Assembly: GCA_937922175.1 (NCBI GenBank)
Contig: CAKZUU010000010.1
Span: 1-35,516 of the forward strand
Source of the DNA: an uncultured Gemmataceae bacterium
GTDB taxonomy: Bacteria; Planctomycetota; Planctomycetia; Gemmatales; Gemmataceae
Reading direction: 5' to 3'
Length of the DNA stretch: 35,516 bases
In this document: positions 1 through 9,449 of the stretch, one piece after another
How positions within the stretch are numbered: the stretch's first letter is position 1
How the letters are laid out: each line of letters starts with the position of its first letter
The notes under the pieces: model-generated
Seen by the model: the letters and a program-made list of their open reading frames with translations, nothing else
What the model was told of the DNA's origin: nothing
The model's database searches: none
Made by a program: the position numbers and the translations under genes

Positions 1-23
1 TTTGTGGTTGCCGAAAGGCGGAA

Positions 24-52
24 TTGTGTTCACTGATGCTTTTCACTATAAG
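24..52 (+). promoter_or_regulatory. Possible sigma70-type promoter for the methyltransferase gene
   Basis: TTGTGT (24-29) and TATAAG (47-52) are separated by 17 bases and lie 38 bases upstream of the methyltransferase start. The -35 box matches the consensus at only three positions. The -10 box and the spacing are good. Confidence 0.35.
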
Positions 53-90
53 GTGCAGGAAGTTGTCGCTTTTATTCCGCGGAGAGAGTC

Positions 91-1692
91 ATGGCCGACC
101 CGAATATGCGAACTCCTTACGATGAGGTCCCTTACGCAAGCTACTCGTTTCCCGAAACACACCCGGACCGAATGGCAACGGTGGCGCATCTGTTCAATTT
201 AAAGCCTGTGCCGCCGGATCAATGCCGCGTCCTGGAACTCGGTTGCGCGAGTGGGGGCAACCTGGCTCCGATGGCGTCGCTGTACCCGAACAGCGAATTC
301 ATCGGCATCGATCTCTCCCGCGTCCAGATCGAGCAAGGGAAGCAGTTGTGGGAGCCCTTGAACCTCAGCAACTTGCAGTTGCGCCATGCCAGCATTATGG
401 ACGTGGACGCATCGTTCGGGAAATTCGACTACATTATTTGCCACGGCGTCTTTTCTTGGGTGCCTACTGAGGTCCAAGACAAGATCCTGAGCATCGCTCG
501 CGATCACCTCACGCCGAATGGCATCGCCTACATCAGCTACAACACGCTTCCGGGTTGGCATATGCGCGGCATGATCCGCGACATGATGCGGTATCATGCC
601 CTGCGCTTCAAGGACCCCGCCACCCGTGTGGCCCAGGCTCGCGCCTTGCTCGACTTCCTGGCGAAGAGTGTCGGCAACGATGCCAACAACCCTTATGCGA
701 CGCTTCTCAAGGTGGAAACCGAGTTCCTCAAACAGTCGGAAGATTGGTACCTGTACCACGAGCACCTCGAAGAGATCAACGCTCCGATGTACTTCTACCA
801 ATTTGTGGATCGGGCCCAGCAATTCGGCCTGCGCTTCCTGGGCGAGTCGATGGTCCGGCAGATGGTGCCCGGGAACTATCCCCAAGAGGTCGAACAAGTC
901 CTGCAACGGCTGGCACCGAACATCATCTACATGGAACAGTACATGGACTTCCTGCGGAATCGCATGTTCCGGCAAACCCTGCTTTGTCGACCCGAACACG
1001 AACCGCAATATGCTCTGAACCCGGATCGCTTGATTGGTTTGCACGTGGCCAGCCCGCTGAAACCCGAGAATAAAGAACCCGACACCAAGACGAACGCCTC
1101 GGAGACGTTCAAAATGCCCGTGGGGAGTGCCAACGTACAGATCACCGACCCCCTGTGCAAAACCGCGATGATGATCCTCGTGGAGCGCTATCCGGCGTCG
1201 ATCGAGTTCGAAGAGTTGTGTCTTGAGGCACGTCGGCGGTTGACTCCCCTGATGGCCAACCCCGATGACATCACGAAAAATCGCGACCGGCAAATTATTG
1301 GACGGATGATCCTTCAGTTCTACATGTCGCTCGTGGATCGGTTGGTGGAGCTGCGGAAGGTGCCGGTTCCTGTCTTCACCAAGGTGAGCGAACGGCCTCT
1401 GACGACGCCGCTGGCCCGTCGGCAAGCCTCGACGGGGCGTGCGGCCACCAATCTCAAACACGAATTGGGCACGCTCGGAGAATTTGAGCGGCACATTCTG
1501 CGGCACCTGGACGGCCAGCATGACAAGTCGCAACTCACGGATATCCTCGTCGAGATGGTCACAACGGGCGTCCTGAATGCTCACAAAGACGGCCAGAAAG
1601 TGACCGATCCGGTCGAAGTGCGTAAGCTGATCGTGCCGGCGCTGGACGAGGCGCTAACTCGGTTCGCCAACTTCTCGTTCCTGATTGCGTGA
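91..1692 (+). CDS. Class I SAM-dependent methyltransferase with methyltransferase regulatory domain
   Basis: This 533-residue protein starts at an ATG preceded by GGAGAG. Residues 45-150 form a Rossmann methyltransferase: motif I ELGCASGGN (49-57), the acidic motif II segment FIGIDLS, and FDYIICHGVFSWVP after it. The middle (about 215-300), containing YLYHEHLEEINAPMYFYQF, resembles the methyltransferase regulatory domain (PF10119 type). The C-terminal third is probably a winged-helix-like domain. The same architecture occurs in protein-lysine methyltransferases of rickettsiae and in many unassigned bacterial proteins, so the substrate is unknown; protein lysine methylation is only one possibility. 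The enzyme has no signal peptide and should be cytoplasmic. A helicase gene follows on the same strand after about 90 bases, and the pair may be co-transcribed. Confidence 0.85.
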   Translation: MADPNMRTPYDEVPYASYSFPETHPDRMATVAHLFNLKPVPPDQCRVLELGCASGGNLAPMASLYPNSEFIGIDLSRVQIEQGKQLWEPLNLSNLQLRHASIMDVDASFGKFDYIICHGVFSWVPTEVQDKILSIARDHLTPNGIAYISYNTLPGWHMRGMIRDMMRYHALRFKDPATRVAQARALLDFLAKSVGNDANNPYATLLKVETEFLKQSEDWYLYHEHLEEINAPMYFYQFVDRAQQFGLRFLGESMVRQMVPGNYPQEVEQVLQRLAPNIIYMEQYMDFLRNRMFRQTLLCRPEHEPQYALNPDRLIGLHVASPLKPENKEPDTKTNASETFKMPVGSANVQITDPLCKTAMMILVERYPASIEFEELCLEARRRLTPLMANPDDITKNRDRQIIGRMILQFYMSLVDRLVELRKVPVPVFTKVSERPLTTPLARRQASTGRAATNLKHELGTLGEFERHILRHLDGQHDKSQLTDILVEMVTTGVLNAHKDGQKVTDPVEVRKLIVPALDEALTRFANFSFLIA

Positions 1693-1780
1693 CGGTCGCT
1701 CGGAGAGTGGGGTGAGGGACCGGCGCGGCGAACAGTCGACCATCACCTGGTTCCCGCCCCCACGCTGCGGTAGCGATGCG

Positions 1781-4168
1781 ATGACATTGTCACGTTCCGA
1801 AATCCTTGACCGCTATCTCGCCCAACTCCCTTATCCCCCTTACCCTGTTCAGGAAGAGGCTCTTCTCGCATGGTTTGCGGCCGATGAAGGCGTCATGGTT
1901 TGTACGCCGACCGGCACCGGCAAGACGTTAATCGCTCAGGCCGCCATCTTCGAAGCCCTGCACACCGGAGCTCGTGCCTACTACACGACCCCCCTAATCG
2001 CTCTGACCGAACAAAAGTTCCGGGAGATGCAAGAGGCCGCCGAACGGTGGGGATTCTCCCGCGATGACATCGGCTTGGTCACAGGCAATCGCAAGGTCCA
2101 TCCCCAGGCCCGCATCCTGATCGTCGTCGCGGAGATTTTGCTCAATCGCCTGCTCCATCCCGAAGCGTTTTCCTTCGACGACGTCGCCGCTGTCGTCATG
2201 GACGAATTTCACCACTTCGCCGATCCCGAGCGAGGGATCGTCTGGGAATTGTCGCTGGCCATGCTGCCGAAACGCACGCGGTTGCTTCTGCTTTCCGCGA
2301 CGGTCGGCAACGCTTTTGAGTTTCTGCAATGGCTCGAGACGCGCCACGAACGAAAGCTGGAGTTGGTGGAAAGTCGCGAGCGCAAAATCCCGTTAACGTA
2401 TCATTGGGTGCCGAATCAACTCTTGGGCGAGTTACTCGAAGAGATGGTGAAAGGGGACGAGGCGACACGGAAGACGCCGGCCTTGGTTTTCTGTTTCAAC
2501 CGCGACGAATGCTGGACCGTAGCCGAGGCTCTCAAAGGTCTCGACCTATTGTGGAGCGGGCAACGGGGGCAGATCAATGCCATCTTGGAGCGATACGATT
2601 GGACCCACGGAGCGGGACCGAAACTGCGTCAGATGCTGTTGCGTGGCGTGGGGGTGCATCATGCGGGGGTGTTGCCCAAGTACCGCCGCGTCGTCGAGGA
2701 GTTATTCATCAAAAAGCTCTTGAGCGTGGCCGTTTGTACCGAAACCTTGGCCGCCGGCATCAACTTGCCGGCTCGATCGGTCGTCGTCACGAGTCTCGCG
2801 AAAGGACCGTTGGGCAAGCAGAAACTCATCGATGCCAGCACGCTGCATCAAATTTTCGGTCGAGCGGGACGACCTCAGTACGACACGCAAGGCTTTGTGT
2901 ATGTCTTGGCCCACGAGGATGACGTCCGCTTGCTGCGCTGGAAGGAGAAGTACGACGCGATTCCCGACACGACCAAAGATCCCGTACTTCTCAAGATGAA
3001 AAAGGAACTGAAACGAAAAAAGCCCACCAAGCGAGACGACGTGCTGTACTGGACCGAGGGTCAATTTGAGAAGCTGAAGAATTCGCCCCCCGCTCGACTG
3101 TACAGCAAAGGTCCGTTGCCGTGGCGTTTGCTGGCGTATCTGTTAAAAGTCTCGCCTGAGGTGGACAAGGTTCGCACGGTGATTCGCAAGCGACTCCTGG
3201 ACCAACCCCGAATCGCCGCCGGCGAAAAGATGCTCGAGCAAATGCTTCAAACACTGGAGACCGGAGGCTATGTGACGTTGGAACCGCCGACTCCGCCGAC
3301 GGCCGCTCCCGACAACACTTCCTCGGAGGTCAGTGCCCCGGCTGCTCGCGCCCCGATCCAACGGGCGATCCCCACCGATCGTTTGGACCGTCTTCTCGTC
3401 TTCCGCAGTGTGCACCCCCTGTATGGTGCCTTTCTGGTCGATCAACTCGGCATCGCTAGCCCCGAGGAACGGTTGCAGGCGTTGGAGAGCGTGTTGGAGT
3501 TACCGCGGCCGTTGTTGAAATGCGTCCGTGTGCCGCGCGATCTCTCACCCGGTCGTTTGGAGCGCGAACGGCTTGACCCGGAGCTGATCCGTCGCGGCTT
3601 GATCCCTGCCCCGGTCGAGCCGTCGTCGGACGAGAACCGGGACAATCCCCCGGAGAGACCCCGAGAGTTCATCCCCTGGGAGGAACGTCCCCCGCGGCTC
3701 GCGGAAAAACTCCGACTGTATTTTGAAGCGTTGCACCCCGAAGTGACCGACGTACAAGCTGAAGCGGTCTGGTCGGCGGCCGAGTTGCTGCGCTTCGGCG
3801 GCGACTTCAATGCCTATGTCAAGCAGCGGGATTTGACACGGCAAGAGGGAATTATTTTTCGGCACCTCCTACGCTTGATCTTGCTCTGCGCCGAATTCGC
3901 CGAGCTGACTCCGCCCGAGACGACGGCGGAGGAGTGGCGGGAATGGCTCCGCGATTTGGAGCGTCGCTTGGCGGAATCTTGTCGCAAGGTTGATCCGACG
4001 AGCACCGATCTGATGATTCAAGCGGCCAAGGCGGCCGATGTCGTGGAGGGGGAAGAGGCCAAACCGATCGATTTACCCGAGCCTCCGCCCGCCGTCCAGG
4101 TCCTCTACGACAGCAGCACGACATTGGCTCCCGACGCGGAATTCGGAGCCGGCATTCTCGACGAATAG
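1781..4168 (+). CDS. Ski2-like DExH-box helicase
   Basis: This is a 795-residue superfamily 2 helicase. Visible motifs are motif I PTGTGKT (43-49), motif II DEFH (141-144), motif III SAT (172-174), motif IV-V region GVGVHHAGVLPKYRRVVEE then TETLAAGINLPARSV, and motif VI QIFGRAGRP (about 357-365). The order and the HHAG and GINLPA signatures are those of the Ski2/Brr2/Mtr4 group, implying ATP-driven unwinding or remodelling of RNA or DNA. The C-terminal 400 residues are family-specific; they include a lysine-rich stretch and a Pro/Thr/Ser linker near residue 505. The frame stays open to a TTG at 1685, and a GTG at 1712 has a nearby GGAGAG. I chose ATG 1781 because the protein becomes helicase-like immediately after it and the upstream residues look non-coding. 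The specific cellular role cannot be told from the sequence. Confidence 0.85.
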   Translation: MTLSRSEILDRYLAQLPYPPYPVQEEALLAWFAADEGVMVCTPTGTGKTLIAQAAIFEALHTGARAYYTTPLIALTEQKFREMQEAAERWGFSRDDIGLVTGNRKVHPQARILIVVAEILLNRLLHPEAFSFDDVAAVVMDEFHHFADPERGIVWELSLAMLPKRTRLLLLSATVGNAFEFLQWLETRHERKLELVESRERKIPLTYHWVPNQLLGELLEEMVKGDEATRKTPALVFCFNRDECWTVAEALKGLDLLWSGQRGQINAILERYDWTHGAGPKLRQMLLRGVGVHHAGVLPKYRRVVEELFIKKLLSVAVCTETLAAGINLPARSVVVTSLAKGPLGKQKLIDASTLHQIFGRAGRPQYDTQGFVYVLAHEDDVRLLRWKEKYDAIPDTTKDPVLLKMKKELKRKKPTKRDDVLYWTEGQFEKLKNSPPARLYSKGPLPWRLLAYLLKVSPEVDKVRTVIRKRLLDQPRIAAGEKMLEQMLQTLETGGYVTLEPPTPPTAAPDNTSSEVSAPAARAPIQRAIPTDRLDRLLVFRSVHPLYGAFLVDQLGIASPEERLQALESVLELPRPLLKCVRVPRDLSPGRLERERLDPELIRRGLIPAPVEPSSDENRDNPPERPREFIPWEERPPRLAEKLRLYFEALHPEVTDVQAEAVWSAAELLRFGGDFNAYVKQRDLTRQEGIIFRHLLRLILLCAEFAELTPPETTAEEWREWLRDLERRLAESCRKVDPTSTDLMIQAAKAADVVEGEEAKPIDLPEPPPAVQVLYDSSTTLAPDAEFGAGILDE

Positions 4169-4190
4169 CCGTCGGTTCACCTCAGCCCCG

Positions 4191-4218
4191 TTGAACCTTC
4201 GTCTTGTGCGCTTAGATA
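4191..4218 (+). promoter_or_regulatory. Weak candidate promoter for the tricorn-like protease gene
   Basis: TTGAAC (4191-4196) and TAGATA (4213-4218) are 16 bases apart in the 113-base gap before the protease gene. Both boxes are imperfect, so this is only a suggestion. Confidence 0.22.
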
Positions 4219-4281
4219 GAAACAAATCGGATTCGTTTGGACAGGATGCGTCGACTGAGGAATCCCGTTTGCGAGGTCACT

Positions 4282-7200
4282 ATGCGTTTGGGATCGATGG
4301 CAACGATCTTCTTGGTCGCGGCAACGGTGAGTCAAGCCGAAGAGGCCCGGCTGCTGCGATTTCCCACAATCCACGGCGACACGATCGCCTTTACCCACGC
4401 AGGGAATCTGTACTCCGTGTCCGCGAAAGGAGGAGTGGCCCGGCGACTCACCAACCACGACGGACAGGAGATTTTCCCGCGGTTCAGCCCCGACGGTCGA
4501 TGGATCGCTTTCAGCGGGCAGTACGACGGCAATACCGAAGTCTACGTCATCCCCGCGAGCGGGGGGGTGCCCAAACGACTGACATGGACCGCGACCTTGG
4601 CCCGCGATGACGTCGCCGATCGGATGGGCCCGAACAACATGGTCATCGGTTGGAAGCATGACAGCAAAACGATCCTCTTCCGCTCACGGATGCGATCGTT
4701 CAACGACTTCATTGGAGCGCTTTACACGGTGACGATCGATGGTGCGATGCCGGAGCCGGTCCCCTTGCCGCGGGGTGGTTTCGCCAGTTATTCGCCCGAC
4801 GACTCCCAGCTCGCCTACAACCGCATCTTCCGCGAATTCCGCACCTGGAAGCGTTATCGCGGGGGGATGGCCGACGACATCTGGATTCACGACTTCAACA
4901 AGAAGACGACCGAAGCAATTGCCCCCAGCCCCGCCAGCGACATCATTCCGATGTGGGCCGGCGATCGAATTTATTTCCTCTCCGATCGAGACAAGAACAG
5001 CCGATTCAACTTGTTCTCTTACCATCTGAAAACTCGCGAGGTTAAGCAACACACCTTTTTCGAGGAGTTCGATTGCAAGTTCCCTTCGTTGGGGGACAAC
5101 GCGATCGTGTTCGAGAATGGTGGATACATCTACCGCTTCGACCTGAAAACAGAAACAGCGGAGAAAGTCGTGATCGAGCTGAACGACGATTTTCCGGTGG
5201 CCCGCAGCGGTCTGAGGTCGGTCGCAAATCAAGTCGCTTCCTACGAGATTTCTCCGGATGGCAAGCGCGCGCTGTTCAGTGCACGGGGCGATTTGTTCAC
5301 GGTGCCGGCCAGCTCCGGGCCGACACGCAACTTGACCCGCTCACCGGGAGTGCATGACCGCAGCCCCAAATGGTCACCCGACGGCAAGACGATCGCCTTC
5401 ATCTCCGATGCCACTGGCGAAGACGAGATTCACCTGATCGCACAAGACGGAGGCAGCCCGTCGCGGCCCATCACGAAAGGGGGCGACACCTACAAGTTCG
5501 AGTTGTACTGGTCGCCCGACGGCAGCAAGATCGCCTGGAACGACAAAAAGGGACGGCTCCAGTATGTCGATGTCAAGACCGGCGACGTCCAGTTGGTGGC
5601 GCAGTCGAACGCCTTTGAAATCAATGATTTCGTCTGGTCGCACGACTCGAAATGGCTCGCCTATGTCCTGCCTCGACCGCAAGAGTTCCCCCTGCTGATG
5701 CTCTACTCAGTCGAGAAGAAGGAGAGCATCGCGGCGAGCGACGGCTGGTACACGGTTGCCCGACCGGCGTTCAGTGACGACGGGAAATACCTGTATTTCA
5801 TCTCCGGCCGCGACTTCAACCCGATGTACGGCCAGACAGAATTCAATCACATCTACCAGAACATGCAGCGGATCTATCTGCTCACCTTGCGAAAAGACAC
5901 GCCGCATCCGTTTGCCCCCAAAAGCGACGAGGTCGCCATGGCGGCGGAGAAACCCAGCGACGGGAAGCCCGCCGCACCGGGCAAGCCGACCGAAGAGGGC
6001 AAACCCGCTGAGCAGAAACCCGAAGCGAACAAACCCGCGGAAGGTAGTCCACCCAGCGATAAGACCAAGCCCGCAGATCCAGCCAAGCCGGCCGAACCCG
6101 CCCACGCCGTCCGTGTCGATGCCGACGGGCTGGCTCAGCGTGTTGTCCAATTACCGGTTCCTCCGTCCAACTACGGCGACTTGAACGTCGTGGGGAATCT
6201 GGTGTATTACCGCCGCGGCGATGGACTCTTCGTCTTCGACATGTCGGCCAAGAAAGAGACGTCGCTGGGAAATGTGAGCGGTTATGAGATCTCCCACGAC
6301 AAAAAGAAGATGCTCGTGTTGTCGGGAGGTAAATATGCCATTATTGACCTGCCGCGGGGACCAATCAATGTCGGCGAAGGACTGAAACTCGACGGGATGG
6401 AGGTCGTGCTGGATCGAGCCGCCGAATGGAAGCAGATCTTCGAGGAATGTTGGCGGCAAATGCGCGACTTCTTCTATGATCCCGGAATGCATGGAGTGGA
6501 TTGGCCAACCCTGAAAGCAAAATACGCGGTGCTGTTGCCTCATGTCCATCATCGGGCCGATCTGACGTATGTGATCGGCGAGATGATTGCGGAGTTGAAT
6601 GCGGGTCATGCCTACGTCGGAGGGGGTGACGTACCGACGGTGCCCCGTTTACCATTGGGCCTGCTTGGTGCTGAGCTTCGGCGAGATCCAAACACGAAGT
6701 TCTACCGCATCGACCGTATCTTGAAGGGGACAACCTGGAATCCCGTGACGCGCTCGCCCCTGGCCGACATCGGTGTCGATGCCAAGGTCGGCGAATACAT
6801 CGTGGCGGTGAACGGTCGACCGACCAGCGAGATGGCCAACATCTATGAATCGCTTGTCAACGCTGCCGACCGCCACGTGATCCTGAGCTTGAACAGCAAA
6901 CCAGAGTTGGCCGGGGCTCGCACCGTTCATGTGGTACCGATCCGCGACGAAGCTCCGCTGTACTACTACGAGTGGGTGCAGAACAATATTGCCAAAGTCG
7001 AGAAAATGTCGAACGGCAAGATCGGTTACCTTCACGTTCCCGACATGTTGCAGAATGGTCTGAATGAATTTGCCCGACATTATTACCCGCAACTCGGGAA
7101 AAAGGCGTTGGTGATCGACATGCGGGGCAACGGCGGCGGAAACGTGTCGCCGATGTTGATCGAGCGATTGCGGCGGGAAATCGCGATGGTGGGTATTCAC

Positions 7201-7617
7201 CGAAATGGCTCACCCTCGGTGATCCCGTTCGGGACCTTTGTCGGCCCGAAAGCCTGCCTGATCAACGAGTTTTCTGCCAGCGACGGCGATTTGTTTCCCT
7301 GGCAGTTCCGCCATTATGGGCTGGGCAAACTCATCGGCAAACGCAGTTGGGGCGGCGTCATCGGCATCCGTGGCACCCTGCCACTGCTCGATGGCGGTTA
7401 CCTGAATCGGCCCGAATTTTCCCGGTACAGTCTCGATGGCAAAACGTGGATCATTGAAGGGTACGGCGTGGACCCCGACGAGGTGGTCGATAACGATCCC
7501 GCAAAAGAGTGGGCCGGCGACGATCAACAATTGAACTACGCCGTCCAACATCTGCTCGAAGAGCTCAAAACCAAGGAGTTCAATCTGCCGCCCGTTCCGC
7601 CCTACCCGAAACGGTAA
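4282..7617 (+). CDS. Secreted tricorn-type S41 protease with PDZ domain
   Basis: This 1111-residue protein has an N-terminal signal peptide (MRLGSMATIFLVAATVSQA). Residues 25-545 are TolB/WD40-like beta-propeller repeats, recognised by recurring 'SPDG..IAF' blades (FSPDGRWIAFSG, WSPDGKTIAFIS, WSPDGSKIAW). Residues 553-610 are a low-complexity Lys/Pro/Ala/Glu linker. A second propeller follows, then the tricorn core domain, a PDZ domain (about 805-890) and the S41 catalytic domain with RGNGGGNVSP and INEFSASDGD. By spacing against the archaeal tricorn protease, His776, Ser1000 and Glu1059 match the known catalytic His746, Ser965 and Glu1023; the position of tricorn Ser745 is Gly775. Tricorn cleaves oligopeptides into short peptides. 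Here the signal peptide implies action in the periplasm or an equivalent compartment. ATG 4282 was chosen over the upstream in-frame start because of GAGGT at 4273-4277 and the signal peptide. Confidence 0.9.
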   Translation: MRLGSMATIFLVAATVSQAEEARLLRFPTIHGDTIAFTHAGNLYSVSAKGGVARRLTNHDGQEIFPRFSPDGRWIAFSGQYDGNTEVYVIPASGGVPKRLTWTATLARDDVADRMGPNNMVIGWKHDSKTILFRSRMRSFNDFIGALYTVTIDGAMPEPVPLPRGGFASYSPDDSQLAYNRIFREFRTWKRYRGGMADDIWIHDFNKKTTEAIAPSPASDIIPMWAGDRIYFLSDRDKNSRFNLFSYHLKTREVKQHTFFEEFDCKFPSLGDNAIVFENGGYIYRFDLKTETAEKVVIELNDDFPVARSGLRSVANQVASYEISPDGKRALFSARGDLFTVPASSGPTRNLTRSPGVHDRSPKWSPDGKTIAFISDATGEDEIHLIAQDGGSPSRPITKGGDTYKFELYWSPDGSKIAWNDKKGRLQYVDVKTGDVQLVAQSNAFEINDFVWSHDSKWLAYVLPRPQEFPLLMLYSVEKKESIAASDGWYTVARPAFSDDGKYLYFISGRDFNPMYGQTEFNHIYQNMQRIYLLTLRKDTPHPFAPKSDEVAMAAEKPSDGKPAAPGKPTEEGKPAEQKPEANKPAEGSPPSDKTKPADPAKPAEPAHAVRVDADGLAQRVVQLPVPPSNYGDLNVVGNLVYYRRGDGLFVFDMSAKKETSLGNVSGYEISHDKKKMLVLSGGKYAIIDLPRGPINVGEGLKLDGMEVVLDRAAEWKQIFEECWRQMRDFFYDPGMHGVDWPTLKAKYAVLLPHVHHRADLTYVIGEMIAELNAGHAYVGGGDVPTVPRLPLGLLGAELRRDPNTKFYRIDRILKGTTWNPVTRSPLADIGVDAKVGEYIVAVNGRPTSEMANIYESLVNAADRHVILSLNSKPELAGARTVHVVPIRDEAPLYYYEWVQNNIAKVEKMSNGKIGYLHVPDMLQNGLNEFARHYYPQLGKKALVIDMRGNGGGNVSPMLIERLRREIAMVGIHRNGSPSVIPFGTFVGPKACLINEFSASDGDLFPWQFRHYGLGKLIGKRSWGGVIGIRGTLPLLDGGYLNRPEFSRYSLDGKTWIIEGYGVDPDEVVDNDPAKEWAGDDQQLNYAVQHLLEELKTKEFNLPPVPPYPKR

Positions 7618-7649
7618 GCCCCTTCCCGCCGACGCACGGTACTTGTATC

Positions 7650-7679
7650 GCGGCTGCCGAGGTTTTCGTCGGCAGCCGC
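7650..7679 (+). terminator. Strong hairpin after the tricorn-like gene
   Basis: A perfect 11-base-pair stem (7650-7660 with 7669-7679) encloses an 8-base loop, 32 bases after the protease stop. No T-run follows, so it could be a terminator without a U-tract, an mRNA-stabilising hairpin, or a structure in the leader of the next gene. Confidence 0.5.
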
Positions 7680-7746
7680 AACCTCAGCCCTGAAACTGGG
7701 TTTATATCCGCAACTCCTGTCGGGATTCCGCCCTGGTGAGGTTGTC

Positions 7747-9366
7747 ATGAGATCGCGACTTGCTCTGATTTGTTTTTGTTGCGCTTGGGTGCTCCTGTCC
7801 GTTCCGACGCTTCGGAGCGACAATCGCGAACCGGCGGCGGCCGTTGCCGCCGATGCCAAGGCTCTGGATCAAAAGATCATGGCTGAGGCGAAGAACAACT
7901 CCGAAATCCTCGCCAACATTACCTATTTGTGCGATATGATCGGCCCACGTCTGACAGGATCCGAAAATCTGAAGCGTGCCAACGAATGGACAGCCGAACG
8001 GATGAGGTCATATGGGTTGGAAAATGTCCGTCTCGAGCCCTGGGAAATTCCCGTTGGTTGGGAGCGGGGGCCGGCAAGCCTGCGGATCGTCGATCCTCCG
8101 ATTCAGATCAATCTTCTCATCGCCGCTGCTGGATGGACGCCTGGGACCAAAGGCAAGATTGTCGGTCCCGTCGTCATCCTTCAAGTGTCGAAGCGAGAAG
8201 ATCTGGCTCAGTATAAAGGGAAGCTCAAAAATGCTATCGTCCTCAGAGGTGAGCCGCGAACGATCCCGCCCATCACAACACCGATCGACCCGAATCTTGG
8301 CCCCTATGGCATTCCTCGTCAGCCCATGGGCAACCGACCCATGGGCGGGGGAGACGCACCACGAACGGAGAATCGGCCCATGTCGGGCGATCAACCGCCC
8401 CCCCGTGGCAATTTCGGCGAGATGCAACGACTCACGCAAGAGATCCGCGACTTCCTCAAGACTGAGGGTGTCGCGGCCGTGCTGCAAGATGCGGGCAAAC
8501 CCCACGGATTGCTGGTGACGACCGGAAGTTGGCGTGGTCGTGAGCGAGCCGAAGAACAAGATGGTGTGACCACACTGTTCATTGCCCACGAGCATTACCG
8601 CTTGTTGTGGCGGTTGGCCAGTCGCCCTGAACCCGCCGTCACCAAGGTGGAACTGGAGGTAAACAACCGTTTTCTGCCGGGTCCCATCACCGTTTACAAC
8701 ACCGTGGGCGAAATCCGAGGCAGTGAGAAACCCGACGAATTCGTCGTCGTCGGTGCGCATCTGGATTCCTGGGACCTGGCCCAGGGGGCGACCGACAACG
8801 GGACCGGCACGTGCGTCGTTCTCGAAACCGCTCGAGTGTTGGCCCGCTGTGGCGTCAAACCCAAACGCACGATCAAGTTCGTGCTGTTCAGCGGTGAAGA
8901 GCAGGGGTTACACGGCTCACGCCAATTCGTCGAGCGGCACAAGGACAAAATGGCCCGATGTTCCATGGCGCTGGTCCACGATACAGGGACGGGTAAAGTC
9001 ATCAGTATCGGCCTGCAAGGCCGGGAAGTGCTCAAACCGATCTTCGAACGAGAACTGGAATCACTCAAGGAGATCGGTGTTCATAGCATCTCGACTCGAT
9101 CCGTCGGCGGGACCGACCATCAGTCGTTTGAGCGCGTCGGCGTCCCGGGATTCGCCTGTTATCAGGAGCCGCACGAATACCGCCTCACCCATCACACCCA
9201 GACCGATACGGTCGACAAAGTGATCGAGGCGAACTTGATCCAGGGCACGCAGGTGATGGCCGTGGCCGCCATGCGTGTGGCTAATCTCCCCGAGCTGCTC
9301 CCGCGAGAACGCCGAAGTCAACAACCAAGTCAACGTCCCGCGAACGGCGGCAGCGGAAATGACTGA
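7747..9366 (+). CDS. Secreted M28-family zinc aminopeptidase
   Basis: This 539-residue protein starts at an ATG with GGTGAGG just upstream and has a signal peptide (hydrophobic core LALICFCCAWVLLSVP). The C-terminal half carries the di-zinc M28 set: His338 in GAHLDSWD, bridging Asp350 in GATDNGTG, the Glu384-Glu385 pair in SGEEQG, Asp412 in VHDTGTG, and the terminal His in THHTQTDT (482-483). The region before it (about 120-300) fits a PA-type insert, interrupted by a Pro/Gly/Met/Arg-rich segment near residues 185-220 with repeated PMG units. The family removes N-terminal amino acids or processes dipeptides outside the cytoplasm. Lying 129 bases after the tricorn-like protease on the same strand, it is a natural partner to finish digestion of the tricorn products. 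That partnership is inference. Confidence 0.88.
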   Translation: MRSRLALICFCCAWVLLSVPTLRSDNREPAAAVAADAKALDQKIMAEAKNNSEILANITYLCDMIGPRLTGSENLKRANEWTAERMRSYGLENVRLEPWEIPVGWERGPASLRIVDPPIQINLLIAAAGWTPGTKGKIVGPVVILQVSKREDLAQYKGKLKNAIVLRGEPRTIPPITTPIDPNLGPYGIPRQPMGNRPMGGGDAPRTENRPMSGDQPPPRGNFGEMQRLTQEIRDFLKTEGVAAVLQDAGKPHGLLVTTGSWRGRERAEEQDGVTTLFIAHEHYRLLWRLASRPEPAVTKVELEVNNRFLPGPITVYNTVGEIRGSEKPDEFVVVGAHLDSWDLAQGATDNGTGTCVVLETARVLARCGVKPKRTIKFVLFSGEEQGLHGSRQFVERHKDKMARCSMALVHDTGTGKVISIGLQGREVLKPIFERELESLKEIGVHSISTRSVGGTDHQSFERVGVPGFACYQEPHEYRLTHHTQTDTVDKVIEANLIQGTQVMAVAAMRVANLPELLPRERRSQQPSQRPANGGSGND

Positions 9367-9449
9367 GGAAACCGCCCCTCGAAGGGCACCCGGGCAACCC
9401 CGACACGAGGAACGGGCCCCCCTCCGTGGCCGTCAGGGCATCGACCGGC

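Noticed and set aside
199..1584. 461-residue open frame on the minus strand opposite the methyltransferase
   Set aside because: It is fully antisense to a gene with clear motifs, and its His/Arg/Gly-heavy composition is typical of a shadow frame in GC-rich DNA. No domain is visible.
8323..8345. Two CCCATGGG palindromes as a regulatory repeat
   Set aside because: They fall inside the M28 coding region and simply encode repeated Pro-Met-Gly units in a low-complexity insert.
9367..9449. Terminator between the convergent M28 and argG genes
   Set aside because: Only short, imperfect GC pairings are present with no T-run on either strand.
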